A stretch of 54,947 nucleotides of DNA from Rubrivivax benzoatilyticus JA2 = ATCC BAA-35 (lineage in GTDB: Bacteria > Pseudomonadota > Gammaproteobacteria > Burkholderiales > Burkholderiaceae_C). The stretch is from NCBI RefSeq assembly GCF_000190375.1, contig NZ_AEWG01000083.1:1-54947 (forward strand). Direction: 5' to 3'. The notes under the pieces are model-generated. The model ran no database searches and was not told the DNA's origin. It saw only the letters and a list, made by a program, of their open reading frames with translations. Positions 1 to 10,043 of the stretch are shown here, piece after piece. The translations under genes were made by a program, and so were the position numbers. The stretch's first letter is position 1. Each line of letters starts with the position of its first letter.

Positions 1-1
1 G

Positions 2-328
2 CTGGGGGCTCAGGGGCGTGTGTCGGTGCTGGCCGGGGCGCTGGAGCACGACGCCGAGCCGGCACCCGACACCGCGGCGGGGCTGGTCGTCGCGGCCGGC
101 GGCGGCTTCGAGCTGCGGGCCGACGCCGCCGACGTGGCGCTGGAGGCGCGCGGCGCGGTGTCGCTGGGCGCCGCGGGTGATCGGGCCGACCTGCTGGCCG
201 GCCGCCGCCTGGTGCTGGCCGTCGAGGGCGGGGCCGGCGTGGTGCTCGAGCGTGGCGGGCTGCGCGTCGAATGCCCCGGCACGATCGTCGTCGAGGCGGC
301 CTCGCATCGTTTCATGCCCCGCGGCTGA
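2..328 (+). CDS. C-terminal fragment of a VgrG-like type VI secretion spike protein (partial)
   Basis: The open frame enters from the left edge (codons start at base 2) and stops at 328, giving about 108 residues with no native start. The visible part alternates short beta strands and ends in a pattern typical of the DUF2345 tail of VgrG: an AAGGG turn, then E-C-P-G-T-I-V-V-E-A-A and a final H-R-F motif. VgrG trimers form the puncturing tip of the type VI secretion machine, and this tail extends the needle. The identification rests on this tail alone because the gp27/gp5-like body lies outside the window. A GTG at 20 is in frame but is unlikely to be the real start. A lipoprotein gene follows 65 bp downstream. 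Confidence 0.6.
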   Translation: MGAQGRVSVLAGALEHDAEPAPDTAAGLVVAAGGGFELRADAADVALEARGAVSLGAAGDRADLLAGRRLVLAVEGGAGVVLERGGLRVECPGTIVVEAASHRFMPRG

Positions 329-383
329 GGGGCGTGCGCCTGCAGGTGCCGCCGCCATCGCGGCGCCTGCAGGCCCGCGATAA

Positions 384-2953
<2,570 letters not shown>

Positions 2954-2985
2954 GCCCGCGCGGGCCCCTAGAATCGCGGGCTTTT
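2954..2985 (+). terminator. Probable intrinsic terminator after ldcA
   Basis: GCCCGCG (2954-2960) can pair with CGCGGGC (2975-2981), and four T residues follow. The 14-base loop contains TAGAAT (2969-2974), so the same bases may also serve as a -10 element for the next transcript. Confidence 0.5.
2969..2974 (+). promoter_or_regulatory. Possible -10 element (TAGAAT) ahead of the peptide transporter operon
   Basis: TAGAAT matches the -10 consensus at five of six positions and lies about 117 bp upstream of the solute-binding-protein start. No good -35 is visible. The context TAGAATC-GCGGG-CTTTT resembles the sequence ahead of lysC (TAAAATC-ACGGG-TTTT, 44925), which suggests a shared promoter style. 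Confidence 0.3.
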
Positions 2986-3091
2986 CCGCCGGTGCCCGTC
3001 ACGAGCGAGGCCGCGTAGGCGGATCCGGTATTGATGCCGTCGGCCGCGGGGCCCATCCCCCCGAGGCCGGCGCCGCGAGGAGTGCGACCGC

Positions 3092-5323
3092 ATGCGCGGG
3101 AATTCGATCGTCGTCCGTCTCGGGCTGGCCTTGGGCCTGGCCGCGGCCCTGCTGTCCGCAGGCTGCAACAACAGCCCGTATCCCGCCGGCGCCGAACGCG
3201 AGAACACGATGTTCTACTCGTTCGACGAGCGCTCGCCGCGCTACCTGGACCCGGTGGCCTCCTACGCCAACCCCGAGTCGGCGTACACCTACCAGATCTA
3301 CGAGCCGCCCTACGGGTACCACTACCTGAAGCGGCCGTACACGCTGATCCCGAAGTCGGCGGCCGAGGTCGCCAAGCCGCGCTACCTCGACCGCGACGGC
3401 CGCGAGCTGCCCGACAACGCGCCGCCGGACCAGATCGCCGAGAGCGTCTACGACGTCAAGATCCGGCCGGGCATCATGTTCCAGCCGCACCCGGCGTTCG
3501 CGCGTGACGACCAGGGCCGGCCGCTGTACCTGAGCCTCACGCGCGAGCAGCTCGGCGCCAAGCGCTCGCCGCTGGAGTTCGAGCACCAGGGCACGCGCGA
3601 GCTCGTCGCCGACGACTTCGTCTACGCCCTCAAGCGCCACGCGACGACGCGCATCGAGGCGCCGGTCTTCGCGATCTTCTCCGAGTACGTGATCGGCCTG
3701 CGCGAGTACGCCGACATGGTCAAGCGCGAGGACGCCAAGCTGCTCGCCGGGCTGCCGCGCGACGCCCGCGACAAGCCCTTCCTCGACTTCCGCAAGTGGC
3801 CGCTGGCCGGCAGCACGGCGGTCGACAAGTACACCTGGCGCATCCGGCTCAAGGGCAAGTACCCGCAGTGGAGCTACTGGATGGCGATGCCCTTCCTGGC
3901 GCCCATCCCGTGGGAGGCCGACGCCTTCTACGCCCAGGACGGCATGAGCGAGAACGGCCTGTCGCTGAACCAGTGGCCGGTGGGCACGGGGCCGTACATG
4001 ATGGTCGACTTCGTGCGCGACCGCCGCCACGTGCTGCAGCGCAACCCGAACTTCCACGGCGAGACCTATCCCTGCGAGGGCATGCCCGGCGACGCGGAGG
4101 CCGGCCTGCTGGCCGACTGCGGCAAGCCGATGCCCTTCATCGACAAGCTCTACGTGACGATCGAGAAGGAGAAGGTGCCGCGCAAGGAGAAGTTCAAGCA
4201 GGGCTACTTCGACGTGCCGGAGATCGAGCGTCCCGAGTGGGGCGTGGACTTCCGCAACGACGCCGACGACTCCGACGCGGTGCGCAAGCTCTACGAGGAG
4301 CGCGGCTTCCAGTTCCCGCTGATGACCGACATCTCGAACTGGTACCTCGGCTTCAACATGCTCGACCCGGTGGTCGGCAAGGGCGACACGCCCGAGCAGC
4401 AGGCGAAGAACCGCAAGCTGCGCCAGGCCATCGCCATCGCCATCGACTGGGAGGAGGGCTACGGCCGCATCTTCAAGTCCAAGGGCGGCGTGGCCGCGCA
4501 CTCGCCGGTGCCGCCGGGGCTGTTCGGCTCGCGCGAAGGCCAGCCGGGCTTCTACAACCCGGTGACGCACACGCTGGTCGACGGCAAGGTCGTGCGCCGG
4601 CCGATCGAGGACGCGAAGAAGCTGCTCGCCGAAGCCGGCTACCCCGGTGGCCGCGACGCGACGACCGGCAAGCCGCTGGTCCTGAACTACGACTTCCAGC
4701 GTGCGCCGACGCCCGAGAGCAAGAGCGAGAACGACTGGATGATCAAGCAGTTCGCCAAGCTCGGCATCCAGCTCGAGGTGCGCGCGACCGACTTCAACCA
4801 GTACCAGGACAAGACGCTGCAGGGCCGGCACCAGATCTTCTGGGGCGGCTGGCTGGCCGACTACCCGGACGCCGAGAACTTCCTGTTCCTGCTCTACGGC
4901 CCGCTGGGCCGCTCGCAGAGCCAGGGCGACAACTACGCCAACTACAACAATCCCGAATACGACGGCTTGTACCGCAAGCTGCAGTCGCTGGACGACGGCC
5001 CGGAGAAGCAGGCAGTCATCGACCGGATGGTGTCCATCGTGCAGCAGGACTCGCCCTGGTGCTTCGGCTACTTCCCGTGGGGCGGCCTGGCGTTCCAGCA
5101 ATGGGTGCACAACGGCAAGCCCTCGATCCTGATCCGCGACATGGCCAAGTACTACCGCCTCGACCCCGAACTGCGCGCCAGCAAGCAGGCCGAGTGGAAC
5201 CGGCCCATCGTCTGGCCGGTGGCGCTGCTGGTGCTGGGCCTCGCGGCGCTGGTGTGGATCGGACGGCGCAGCTTCAAGGCGCGCGAGACCGCGACCGCCC
5301 GCGGCACGGCGGAGGCCAACTGA
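3092..5323 (+). CDS. Oligopeptide-type ABC transporter solute-binding lipoprotein (SBP family 5)
   Basis: This 743-residue protein is the extracytoplasmic binding component of a dipeptide/oligopeptide importer. It has a lipoprotein signal ending L-S-A-G-C (Cys25) and then a long family-5 body with typical phrases: W-P-V-G-T-G-P-Y, Q-R-N-P-N-F, R-Q-A-I-A-I-A-I-D-W and W-G-G-W-L-A-D-Y-P-D. It is longer than OppA or E. coli YejA. The extra length includes a hydrophobic helix at about residues 706-723 followed by basic residues, so the protein may be anchored to the inner membrane at its C-terminus as well as by lipid. AGGAG sits about 10 bases before ATG 3092. The permease gene begins two bases after the stop. 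The substrate is not evident from sequence. Confidence 0.9.
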   Translation: MRGNSIVVRLGLALGLAAALLSAGCNNSPYPAGAERENTMFYSFDERSPRYLDPVASYANPESAYTYQIYEPPYGYHYLKRPYTLIPKSAAEVAKPRYLDRDGRELPDNAPPDQIAESVYDVKIRPGIMFQPHPAFARDDQGRPLYLSLTREQLGAKRSPLEFEHQGTRELVADDFVYALKRHATTRIEAPVFAIFSEYVIGLREYADMVKREDAKLLAGLPRDARDKPFLDFRKWPLAGSTAVDKYTWRIRLKGKYPQWSYWMAMPFLAPIPWEADAFYAQDGMSENGLSLNQWPVGTGPYMMVDFVRDRRHVLQRNPNFHGETYPCEGMPGDAEAGLLADCGKPMPFIDKLYVTIEKEKVPRKEKFKQGYFDVPEIERPEWGVDFRNDADDSDAVRKLYEERGFQFPLMTDISNWYLGFNMLDPVVGKGDTPEQQAKNRKLRQAIAIAIDWEEGYGRIFKSKGGVAAHSPVPPGLFGSREGQPGFYNPVTHTLVDGKVVRRPIEDAKKLLAEAGYPGGRDATTGKPLVLNYDFQRAPTPESKSENDWMIKQFAKLGIQLEVRATDFNQYQDKTLQGRHQIFWGGWLADYPDAENFLFLLYGPLGRSQSQGDNYANYNNPEYDGLYRKLQSLDDGPEKQAVIDRMVSIVQQDSPWCFGYFPWGGLAFQQWVHNGKPSILIRDMAKYYRLDPELRASKQAEWNRPIVWPVALLVLGLAALVWIGRRSFKARETATARGTAEAN

Positions 5324-5324
5324 C

Positions 5325-6308
5325 ATGGGTGCCTACATCCTGCGCCGTCTCGGCTACGGCCTGCTGATCCTCATCGGCGTCAACCTGCTGACCTTCTTCC
5401 TGTTCTTCACCGTCAACACGCCCGACGACATGGCGCGGCTGAACATCGGCGGCAAGCGCGTGACGCAGGAGCAGATCGAGAAGTGGAAGTCCGAACGCGG
5501 CTACGACAAGCCGCTGTACTGGAACTCCGAAGGGCAGGGCACCGAGCAGCTGACGAAGACCGTGCTCTGGGAGCGCTCGATCTCGCTGATGAAGGGCGAC
5601 TTCGGCCGCAGCGACTCGGCGCGCTCGGTGGACATCGGCCACGAGATCGCCTCGCGCATGGGCGTGAGCCTGCAGTTGGCGCTGCCGCTGTTCCTGCTGC
5701 AGCTGATCGTCAGCGTCAGCTTCTCGCTGATGCTGGTGTTCTTCAGGCACTCGAAGATCGACTTCTGGGGCGTCGTGCTCTGCGTGCTGATGCTGTCGAT
5801 CTCGAGCCTGTTCTACATCATCGTCGGCCAGTTCCTGTTCTCGCGGGTGCTCAGGCTGGTGCCGATCTCGGGCTACGCGCCGGGGCTGGATGCGCTGCGC
5901 TTCCTGGCGCTGCCGATCATCCTGTCGCTGCTGGCGCGGCTGGGCGGCGAAGCGCGGCTGTACCGCGCGATGTTCCTCGAGGAGATCGGCAAGGACTACG
6001 TGCGCACCGCGCGCGCCAAGGGCCTGGCCGAGCAGGTGGTGCTGTTCCGCCACGTGCTGCGCAACGCGCTGATCCCGATCATCACCAGCGCCGCCGGCTA
6101 CCTGCCCTACGTCTTCCTCGGCAGCCTGGTGTTCGAGAGCTTCTTCGGCATCCCGGGCCTGGGCGCCTTCGTCATCGACGCCATTGGCGGCCAGGACTTC
6201 GCGATCGTGCGCACGATGGTCTTCGTCGGCTCGGCGCTGTACATCGCCACCAACATCCTGCTGGACGTCGCCTACACCTGGGTCGACCCGCGGGTCCGCC
6301 TGAACTGA
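5325..6308 (+). CDS. ABC transporter permease, OppB/YejB type
   Basis: This 327-residue inner-membrane permease belongs to the binding-protein-dependent family. A helix at residues 11-30 is followed by a periplasmic stretch and then a core of about five helices. The cytoplasmic EAA-like loop that contacts the ATPase reads E-I-G-K-D-Y-V-R-T-A-R-A-K-G-L near residue 222. The periplasmic insert after helix 1 is enlarged, as in YejB-type proteins. It pairs with the OppC/YejE-type permease 13 bp downstream to form the translocation pore. The start ATG lies two bases after the binding-protein stop. Confidence 0.93.
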   Translation: MGAYILRRLGYGLLILIGVNLLTFFLFFTVNTPDDMARLNIGGKRVTQEQIEKWKSERGYDKPLYWNSEGQGTEQLTKTVLWERSISLMKGDFGRSDSARSVDIGHEIASRMGVSLQLALPLFLLQLIVSVSFSLMLVFFRHSKIDFWGVVLCVLMLSISSLFYIIVGQFLFSRVLRLVPISGYAPGLDALRFLALPIILSLLARLGGEARLYRAMFLEEIGKDYVRTARAKGLAEQVVLFRHVLRNALIPIITSAAGYLPYVFLGSLVFESFFGIPGLGAFVIDAIGGQDFAIVRTMVFVGSALYIATNILLDVAYTWVDPRVRLN

Positions 6309-6321
6309 GCCGGGGAACGTC

Positions 6322-7770
6322 ATGGGATTCAAGTTCGTCCTGCTCTGGACCGACCTGGCGCTGTGGGCGCTGTTCGCCGCGCTGGCCGGCTACACGATCC
6401 GCGTGCTGCGCAGCGAGCCGCTGCGCGCCACCTGGAAGAAGGTCTTCCGCGACCCGGCGGCGCTGTGCTCGGTGCTGGTGCTGCTGGTCTTCCTGTTCAT
6501 CACCGCGCTGGACAGCGTGCATTTCCGCCGCCAGCTTGCCGATGCCCAGGGCCAGGCCTCGGGCCAGGTGTTCTACGAGACGCGCACCCAATCGCTGCTG
6601 GACCTGGCGCTGGCGCGCCAGATCTCGATGCGCGAGTCCAGCTACTCCGAGCCGCTGGCCTGGCGCGCGCTGAACAAGCAGAGCGTCACGCGCGACGGCG
6701 TCACGCTGCGCGAGTTCCCCCGCCTCGAACACGGCGGCGTGCACCTGACGGACCCCGAGACGCAGTGGGCCGGTGACGTGTCCTCGCGCGCGCTGGCCGG
6801 TGCCGGCGGCGGCCTCGCCGTCGCGCTGGCGGCCGTGCTGCTGCTGTCGGCGGCGCTGGCGCGCAGCCACGGCGGCTTCGGCACCGCGCTGGCCGACCTC
6901 GCGGCCGACCGCACCGAGCTGCCCTGGCGCGCCGCGGCGATCACCTTCGCCGTGATCTGCGTGCTGGCTGGCGTCATCGCCGCGCTGGCCGGCCACTACC
7001 ACGTCTTCGGCACCGACCGCACCGGCAACGACGTGCTGGTTCAGACGCTGAAGAGCGTGCGCACGGCCTTCGTCATCGGCACGCTGGCGACGCTGGCGAC
7101 GCTGCCGCTGGCCATCGTGCTCGGCATCCTGGCGGGCTACTTCCGCGGCTGGGTCGACGAGGTCGTGCAGTACCTCTACACGACGCTGTCCTCGGTGCCC
7201 AGCGTGCTGCTGATCGCGGCCTGCGTGCTGATGGTGCAGGTCTGGCTCGACAAGCACCCCGACTGGTTCGAGACCGGCGTCGAGCGTGGCGACCTGAAGA
7301 TCTTCATGCTGTGCGTGATCCTGGGCCTCACCGGCTGGTCGACGCTGTGCCGGCTGGTGCGCGCCGAGACGCTGAAGCTGCGCGAACTCGACTTCGTGCA
7401 GGCGGCGATGGCCTTCGGCGTGAAGCCCTCGCGCATCATGGCGCGACACATCTTCCCCAACGTCGTGCACCTGGTGCTGATCACCACCGTGCTCAGCTTC
7501 AGCGACCTGATCCTCTACGAGGCCGTGCTGACCTACGTCGGCGTCGGCGTCGACCCGACGACCTCCAGCTTCGGCGGCATGATCAATCTCGCACGCAGCG
7601 AGATGAGCCGCGACCCGGTGGTCTGGTGGAGCTTCGCCGCGGCGTTCGGCTTCATGGTCGTGCTGGTGCTGGCCGCCAACCTGTTCGCCGACGGCGTGCA
7701 GCAGGCCTTCGACCCGCGCGCGCGCGCCTTCCGCCCGCGCCTGGGCTTCAAGAAGCGAGTCTCGGCATGA
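6322..7770 (+). CDS. ABC transporter permease, OppC/YejE type
   Basis: This is the second pore subunit of the peptide importer, 482 residues. It has an N-terminal pair of helices with a long hydrophilic segment (about residues 70-155), then a helix near 160-180 and the five-helix permease core. The EAA-like loop reads E-L-D-F-V-Q-A-A-M-A-F-G-V near residue 355. The extended N-terminal half makes it longer than OppC, as is usual for the YejE group. The ribosome site is GGGGAA before ATG 6322. The stop overlaps the ATPase start (ATGA), so subunit synthesis is probably coupled. Confidence 0.92.
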   Translation: MGFKFVLLWTDLALWALFAALAGYTIRVLRSEPLRATWKKVFRDPAALCSVLVLLVFLFITALDSVHFRRQLADAQGQASGQVFYETRTQSLLDLALARQISMRESSYSEPLAWRALNKQSVTRDGVTLREFPRLEHGGVHLTDPETQWAGDVSSRALAGAGGGLAVALAAVLLLSAALARSHGGFGTALADLAADRTELPWRAAAITFAVICVLAGVIAALAGHYHVFGTDRTGNDVLVQTLKSVRTAFVIGTLATLATLPLAIVLGILAGYFRGWVDEVVQYLYTTLSSVPSVLLIAACVLMVQVWLDKHPDWFETGVERGDLKIFMLCVILGLTGWSTLCRLVRAETLKLRELDFVQAAMAFGVKPSRIMARHIFPNVVHLVLITTVLSFSDLILYEAVLTYVGVGVDPTTSSFGGMINLARSEMSRDPVVWWSFAAAFGFMVVLVLAANLFADGVQQAFDPRARAFRPRLGFKKRVSA

Positions 7771-9599
7771 TGAAGATCCAGGACCTCGAGGTCGTGCTCG
7801 ACGCCGACGCCGGCCTCGTCAAGGCGATCGACGGGCTCAAGCTCGCGATCGAACGCGGCGAGACCTTCGCCCTCGTCGGCGAGTCCGGCTGCGGCAAGAG
7901 CATGACGGCGCTGGCGCTGATGCGCCTCTTGCCCGAGAACGGCCGCGTCACCGGCGGCCAGGTGCACATCGGCGGCGTCGACGTGCTCGACCTGCCCGAA
8001 GCCGGCATGCGTGCCGTGCGCGGCGGCCGCCTGGGCATGATCTTCCAGGAGCCGGCGACCAGCCTGAACCCGGTGATGAAGGTCGGTGACCAGATCGTCG
8101 AGGCCATCGAGACGCATACCGCGCTGCGCGGCGCGGCCGCACGCGCCAAGGCCATCGACTGGCTGCGCCGCGTCGGCATCCCGGAGCCCGAGCGCCGCAT
8201 CGACGACTACCCGTTCCGCATGAGCGGCGGCCAGAAGCAGCGCGTGATGATCGCGATGGCGCTGGCCACCGAGCCCGACTTCCTGATCGCCGACGAGCCG
8301 ACGACGGCGCTGGACGTGACGATCCAGGCGCAGATCCTCGACCTGCTGAAGGACCTGCAGCGCGAACAGCGCATGGGCCTGCTGCTGATCACGCACGACC
8401 TGGCGGTCGTCTCCGGCATGGCGCATCGTGTGGCGCTGATGTACGCCGGCCAGATCGTCGAGGTGGCGCCGGCGGCCGAGTTCTTCTCGCGCCCGCAGCA
8501 CCCGTACGCCCAGGCCCTGCTGCGCGCGCTGCCGGCCGGCGACCGGCGTGGTGTCGCGCTCGAGGCGATCCCCGGCACCGTGCCGCCGCTGTGGCTGCAG
8601 TTCGAGGGTTGCCGCTTCGCGCCGCGTTGCGCGGCGGCGATGCCGCACTGCGCGACGACCTTGCCCGAGCTGGTGAACACCAGCGACACGCACCAGGTTC
8701 GGTGCCTGCTGCACAAGCCCGGGGTGCCGGCTGCACCGGAGCGGATCGTGCGGCCCGAGCTGCCGGTGCCGCCGCCGGTGCCGGCGCGCGAAACGGCGCC
8801 GCTGCTCGACGTGCAGGACCTGAAGGTGCGTTTCCCGATCCGCGGCGGCCTGCTGCAGCGCGTGACCGGACACTTCGACGCCGTCGCCGGCGTGTCGTTC
8901 CAGGTCGCGCGCGGCGAGACGCTGGCGCTGGTCGGCGAGTCGGGCTGCGGCAAGACGACGACCGGCAAGGCCATCGTGCAGCTGCTGCGCCGCGTCGCGG
9001 TGACCGAGGGCCGCGCGATGCTCGACGGCCAGAACCTGTTCGAGCTCGACGGGCCGGCGCTGCTGGACGCGCGCCGCAAGGTGCAGATCATCTTCCAGGA
9101 CCCGTTCGCGTCGCTGAACCCGCGCATGCGCGTCGCCGACCTGCTCGAGGAAGGCCTGATGGCCTTGCATCCGGACCTGGACGCGGCCACGCGGCGCGCG
9201 CGCATCGAGCGCCTGACCGACCAGGTCGGCCTGCGCCGCGACGCGCTCGAGCGCTACCCGCACGAGTTCTCCGGCGGCCAGCGCCAGCGCATCGCGATCG
9301 CGCGTGCGCTGGCGGTGCAGCCGCGGCTGATCGTCTGCGACGAACCCACGTCGGCGCTGGACGTGTCGGTGCAGGCGCAGATCCTCAACCTGCTGCGCGA
9401 ACTCCAGCGCGAGCTCGGCGTCTCGTACCTGTTCATCACGCACAACATCGGCGTCGTCGAGTACATCGCCGACCGCATCGCGGTGATGCAGGCCGGGCGC
9501 ATCGAGGAACAGGGAGATTGCGCCGACGTCCTGGCGCGGCCACAGCGCGACTACACGAAGACGCTGCTGGCGGCGGTGCCGCGACTCGTCACGGCCTGA
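7767..9599 (+). CDS. Peptide ABC transporter, fused double ATPase (YejF/GsiA type)
   Basis: This 610-residue cytoplasmic protein holds two complete ABC ATPase domains in tandem, so one polypeptide supplies both nucleotide-binding sites. Each half shows Walker A (G-E-S-G-C-G-K), a signature (S-G-G-Q) and Walker B followed by D-E-P-T (A-D-E-P-T-T-A-L-D and C-D-E-P-T-S-A-L-D). The first half ends in the oligopeptide-family extension [10 protein letters not shown] 7767 overlaps the upstream stop; a second in-frame ATG follows at 7770. As the last gene of the operon it is followed by a strong palindrome at 9623. Confidence 0.94.
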   Translation: MMKIQDLEVVLDADAGLVKAIDGLKLAIERGETFALVGESGCGKSMTALALMRLLPENGRVTGGQVHIGGVDVLDLPEAGMRAVRGGRLGMIFQEPATSLNPVMKVGDQIVEAIETHTALRGAAARAKAIDWLRRVGIPEPERRIDDYPFRMSGGQKQRVMIAMALATEPDFLIADEPTTALDVTIQAQILDLLKDLQREQRMGLLLITHDLAVVSGMAHRVALMYAGQIVEVAPAAEFFSRPQHPYAQALLRALPAGDRRGVALEAIPGTVPPLWLQFEGCRFAPRCAAAMPHCATTLPELVNTSDTHQVRCLLHKPGVPAAPERIVRPELPVPPPVPARETAPLLDVQDLKVRFPIRGGLLQRVTGHFDAVAGVSFQVARGETLALVGESGCGKTTTGKAIVQLLRRVAVTEGRAMLDGQNLFELDGPALLDARRKVQIIFQDPFASLNPRMRVADLLEEGLMALHPDLDAATRRARIERLTDQVGLRRDALERYPHEFSGGQRQRIAIARALAVQPRLIVCDEPTSALDVSVQAQILNLLRELQRELGVSYLFITHNIGVVEYIADRIAVMQAGRIEEQGDCADVLARPQRDYTKTLLAAVPRLVTA

Positions 9600-9622
9600 A
9601 GACGCGCTGAACGGGGCCCCGA

Positions 9623-9648
9623 CCGGCCTGCGCCATGGCGCAGGCCGG
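9623..9648 (+). terminator. Perfect 26-base palindrome, probable transcription end of the ABC operon
   Basis: CCGGCCTGCGCC-AT-GGCGCAGGCCGG is a perfect inverted repeat lying 24 bases past the ATPase stop. A short T run (CTTTTT) occurs 14-20 bases further on, too far for a textbook intrinsic terminator. It may work with Rho, protect the mRNA 3' end, or be a dyad protein-binding site. Confidence 0.5.
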
Positions 9649-10043
9649 CCGCTCGCGTCCATCTTTTTGCCGCCGATTGCGGGCGGCCTCCCATGGTCGT
9701 GCGTACAAGCTGTCGCAAAGTGTTGCAGCGGCCCAACGTCGGCGCCAGATTGCGGGGGTGTGACAACCGGGTTGCCGGTATGTAACCGCTATCGTCGCCC
9801 GATGGCTACGAGGGGCTGGCGCCGCGCGCTGCCTGGGCAATCCGGGTGGTGTCGAGCGGCAGCCTCGGCCAAGTGAACTGACCGGTTCGAGTTGCGTCAT
9901 GACTTTCCCGTGCTGACCGGGCACATGACGCAGCTTGACAATCGGTTCACGGTTCTCCGGCGATGCCCGCAAGGCGGTTACACGGCACAGGGCTTGCTCG
10001 GGGACGAGAGTCTTTGGATCAACACACCACAGGAGTGAACTTA
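9649..10043 (+). other. Long non-coding leader/promoter region of the TonB-dependent receptor
   Basis: About 395 bases hold no convincing gene; frames here are short and lack ribosome sites. Base composition is less GC-rich than the flanks. Visible elements are an imperfect hairpin at 9893-9932, a -35-like TTGACA at 9935-9940 without a good -10, and AGGAG at 10031-10035 as the ribosome site of the receptor. Confidence 0.5.
9893..9932. promoter_or_regulatory. Inverted repeat just upstream of a TTGACA hexamer
   Basis: TGCGTCATG (9893-9901) is matched by CATGACGCA (9924-9932). An inner CCCG/CGGG pair extends the structure after a small internal loop. The repeat ends two bases before TTGACA (9935). 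It could be an operator for a dimeric regulator or a leader hairpin; the sequence does not decide. Confidence 0.4.

Noticed and set aside
2999..5326. 775-codon open frame antisense to the solute-binding-protein gene
   Set aside because: It is the mirror of a real gene in GC-rich DNA: its protein is dominated by Arg, Ala, Val, His and Gln with no domain, and the plus-strand frame is a clear family match.
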